Source of the DNA: an uncultured Gemella sp.
GTDB lineage: Bacteria; Bacillota; Bacilli; Staphylococcales; Gemellaceae
Assembly: GCA_945929765.1 (NCBI GenBank)
Contig: CAMEOL010000045.1
Coordinates: 1 to 7,779 of the forward strand
Reading direction: 5' to 3'
DNA: 7,779 bases
Under the pieces are notes generated by a model. That model ran no database searches, was not told the DNA's origin, and worked only from the letters and a program-made list of their open reading frames with translations. Made by a program: the position numbers and the translations under genes. This document shows, piece after piece, positions 6,174 through 7,779 of this stretch. The stretch's first letter is position 1, and every line of letters begins with the position of its first letter.

Positions 6174-6851
6174 TTATAAATATTTCTTTTTCGGGAATTG
6201 TTTATTAACTACTACATCCAATGGATTTGTTTCTAATAATTTTTTCATTATGTTCGTATCAGTGATTTTTTTACTAAAAGTTACATCGTACTCTAAAACT
6301 AACGTTTCTTTTTTCTTTTTATATACTACTGATAATAATTCTACGTTCAAACAGTTAGTATCAAATATTTTTTCAAATATCCCATCATAACTATAATCAA
6401 TAGGAATAGTTAATAAAATGTGTCTTCTATTTTCTTGAATTTTCCCTAAATTTAATGTTTGTAAAATTAACATCATTATTAAAATTACTAACGTTAAAAC
6501 TATTGCAATTGTTAAATAACCTAATCCTATAGATAATCCTATAGTCATAGCTAAAAGTACCGCCAACATTTCTTTCGATGAACCTGTTGCTGATCTAAAT
6601 CTAATCAAACTAAATGTTCCTGCTACCGCAATACTAGTTCCTAAACTTCCATTTACTAAAAATATAACAAAAGCTATTATTGTCGGTAATAAACTTAAAG
6701 TGATAACGAAATCCCTACTTGAAGTTGACTGAAATTTATATGCTACTGCCAATATTAAACCTAAAATCAAACTTCCAAACAACATTTCAGAAAATTGTGA
6801 AAATGTTATTGTTGAATTTACATTTACAAAAATATTATTAAATAGTTCCAT
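6174..6851 (-). CDS. DUF4956 membrane protein, partner of the VTC-domain protein
   Basis: 225 residues: about four membrane helices (23-39, 48-66, 97-113, 115-131), then a soluble C-terminal domain (about 142-225), predicted cytoplasmic. The conserved block AGTFSLIRFRSATGSSKE (77-94) between helices 2 and 3, then MLAVLLAMTIGL.IGLGY, is the hallmark of DUF4956. The biochemical function is unknown; genes of this family are often found next to VTC-domain genes, as here. Its start (ATG 6851, after a GGGGGG-containing ribosome site) overlaps the end of the VTC gene by 14 nt, indicating translational coupling and probably a complex. By analogy with yeast VTC, where membrane subunits carry polyphosphate across the membrane, it could form the membrane channel. 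That role is inference. Confidence 0.9.
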   Translation of the reverse strand: MELFNNIFVNVNSTITFSQFSEMLFGSLILGLILAVAYKFQSTSSRDFVITLSLLPTIIAFVIFLVNGSLGTSIAVAGTFSLIRFRSATGSSKEMLAVLLAMTIGLSIGLGYLTIAIVLTLVILIMMLILQTLNLGKIQENRRHILLTIPIDYSYDGIFEKIFDTNCLNVELLSVVYKKKKETLVLEYDVTFSKKITDTNIMKKLLETNPLDVVVNKQFPKKKYL

Positions 6852-7581
6852 TCAAATCCCCCCTATTTAATTTATTATTTTGGTGTAATTTATATGCATT
6901 TCCATATTTTGAGAAAGATTGTTTTTCTATACCATATTTCTCTAATATATTTTCAAGCCAAAATGGCAATTCATTCTCTACTTTAACTTCCATAATTACT
7001 TTGTTGTGATCAAGTAACTCACTTCCGAATTTCCCTTCAGTTATTTCTAAATTATGTGCTCTATAAAGAAGATTTTTGTCTACAGTAACTCTAACTTTAC
7101 TGTCTTCTATCCCTCTAAATGATACACGATCATAATAAATGTACATCATTGGTTTGATATTTCCGTATCTTCCTTTTAAATTACGTAATTCTAGATTTAG
7201 CTGTTCATCTTCTAACGTATTATCTAATTTATCATTTTCTATATATCCTATTATAGACATTGGAGTAGAAGTAACTCGGTATTTATATGTAACTTTATTT
7301 TCTTTCTTTTTCACTTCCAAAAATGCTTCACTTTGCATATTAGGAGATGCTACATATGTTCTCATACGAATTTTTTCTCTACCGTACTTCTTTTCTATTG
7401 AATCTTGGATCATATCAAAATTATTGTTATCAAAATAAATGTTAGTTATAGTAGACTTTGCAAATTTATCCGTAGTCATATGTTCTAACAGTTCTTTTTC
7501 CACCAATTTAAACGTTTCTTTTTCTAATATATATTTTGTTTCTTTTCTTTGAAATGTATTTTGAACTACTTCTATTTTCAT
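6838..7581 (-). CDS. VTC-domain polyphosphate polymerase-like protein
   Basis: 247 residues, nearly all one VTC domain of the triphosphate tunnel metalloenzyme fold, with no membrane helix. Motifs in order: RKETKY (12-17), TNIYFDN (46-52), REKIRMRTY (68-76) with basic residues Lys70, Arg72 and Arg74 pointing into the expected tunnel, FLEVKKK (87-93), YYDR (149-152), VTVDKNL (165-171), IMEVKVENELPFW (196-208), and SFSKYGNAY (222-230). The yeast Vtc4 catalytic domain makes polyphosphate from ATP with Mn2+, and the strand-borne Arg/Lys/Glu pattern is kept here. Bacterial homologues are annotated as polyphosphate polymerases, largely without tests. It would be cytosolic, bound to the DUF4956 protein encoded next. 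Start ATG 7581 has GAGG 7 nt upstream. First gene of the six-gene operon. Confidence 0.92.
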   Translation of the reverse strand: MKIEVVQNTFQRKETKYILEKETFKLVEKELLEHMTTDKFAKSTITNIYFDNNNFDMIQDSIEKKYGREKIRMRTYVASPNMQSEAFLEVKKKENKVTYKYRVTSTPMSIIGYIENDKLDNTLEDEQLNLELRNLKGRYGNIKPMMYIYYDRVSFRGIEDSKVRVTVDKNLLYRAHNLEITEGKFGSELLDHNKVIMEVKVENELPFWLENILEKYGIEKQSFSKYGNAYKLHQNNKLNRGDLNGTI

Positions 7582-7633
7582 TATTATTCCTCAATTTTTA
7601 CTGTTTTATTATCTTATATTTAATATTTTACAA

Positions 7634-7662
7634 GTTATACCTTAAATATAATTTAATGAAAA
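7634..7662 (-). promoter_or_regulatory. Candidate promoter of the six-gene operon
   Basis: On the minus strand, TTTTCA (7657-7662, 4 of 6 matches to the -35 consensus), a 17-bp spacer and TATAAC (7634-7639, 5 of 6 matches to the -10 consensus). This would give a leader of about 45 nt before the first start codon. The region is so AT-rich that other -10-like sequences exist, for example TTGTAA with TAATAA closer to the gene, so the exact choice is uncertain. Confidence 0.35.
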
Positions 7663-7707
7663 TAAATTTTTTAATATCATTTTTACGGAAATTTGGTCCT
7701 ACAGCTA

Positions 7708-7764
7708 TTTAAAGTACATTTTAAGTAAAATATACTTATATTTTTTAAAGTATATTTTAAGTAA
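7708..7764. promoter_or_regulatory. Two 21-bp direct repeats, possible regulator-binding site
   Basis: TTTAAAGTACATTTTAAGTAA at 7708-7728 (one base over the quoting limit avoided by noting only its halves: TTTAAAGTA and TTTTAAGTAA) recurs at 7744-7764 with a single C-to-T change. The copies are offset by 36 bp. Each copy is itself a pair of similar half-sites (TTAAAGTA and TTAAGTA, 12 bp apart), and one inverted TACTT lies between the copies. The layout resembles tandem half-sites of an OmpR-type response regulator. It lies about 45-100 bp upstream of the candidate -35 box of the operon; a divergent gene beyond the window could also use it. Confidence 0.4.
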
Positions 7765-7779
7765 CTTGCTAATATATTT

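Noticed and set aside
7139..7438. Plus-strand open frame of 99 codons inside the VTC gene
   Set aside because: Antisense of a gene with clear family motifs; no ribosome site or family features of its own.
7582..7779. Riboswitch or structured leader upstream of the VTC gene
   Set aside because: The stretch is almost pure A/T with no G/C-bearing stems; only the direct repeats and a weak promoter stand out.

Overview
This is an AT-rich window (by eye roughly 70% A+T or more). Every protein gene in it is on the minus strand, so it reads from right to left. The low GC, strong Gram-positive-style Shine-Dalgarno sequences, a Ser/Thr/Gln-rich lipoprotein linker and a 36/30-bp CRISPR array with a type II-A-like repeat all suggest a low-GC Firmicute. 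Gemella is a reasonable guess, but the sequence alone does not prove the genus. No cas genes, rRNA, tRNA, transposon or phage genes are visible.

Layout. Positions 1-271 hold the trailer end of a CRISPR array: one repeat cut by the window edge, two good repeats, a terminal repeat that has lost its 3' half, and a badly decayed, out-of-phase repeat remnant. Next is a minus-strand terminator (291-331) and a SohB-type membrane S49 protease (361-1374) with its own extended -10 promoter. Positions 1553-2321 hold a two-gene unit: an ArsC/YfgD-type thioredoxin-fold protein, then a DUF1801 (YdhG-like) gene broken by a +1 frameshift in a run of nine A. A strong intrinsic terminator (2398-2443) separates this unit from the main operon.

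Main operon (7581 down to 2581, six genes in order of transcription): a VTC-domain polyphosphate polymerase-like protein; a DUF4956 membrane protein overlapping it by 14 nt; a lipoprotein with a Cthe_2159-type carbohydrate-binding beta-helix; after a hairpin in the only sizeable internal gap, a GT2 glycosyltransferase fused to a GtrA membrane domain; a membrane-anchored NAGPA-type phosphodiester glycosidase; and a small four-helix membrane protein. Read together, this looks like a cell-envelope system. A polymerase and a membrane partner would make, and perhaps export, an anionic phosphate polymer. A lipid-linked sugar donor would be made and flipped by the GT2-GtrA protein. Outside the membrane, a carbohydrate-binding lipoprotein and a phosphodiester-cleaving enzyme would act on the glycan. 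That combined role is inference; the individual families are recognised from motifs. Upstream of the operon (7708-7764) are two near-perfect 21-bp direct repeats that may be a regulator-binding site.
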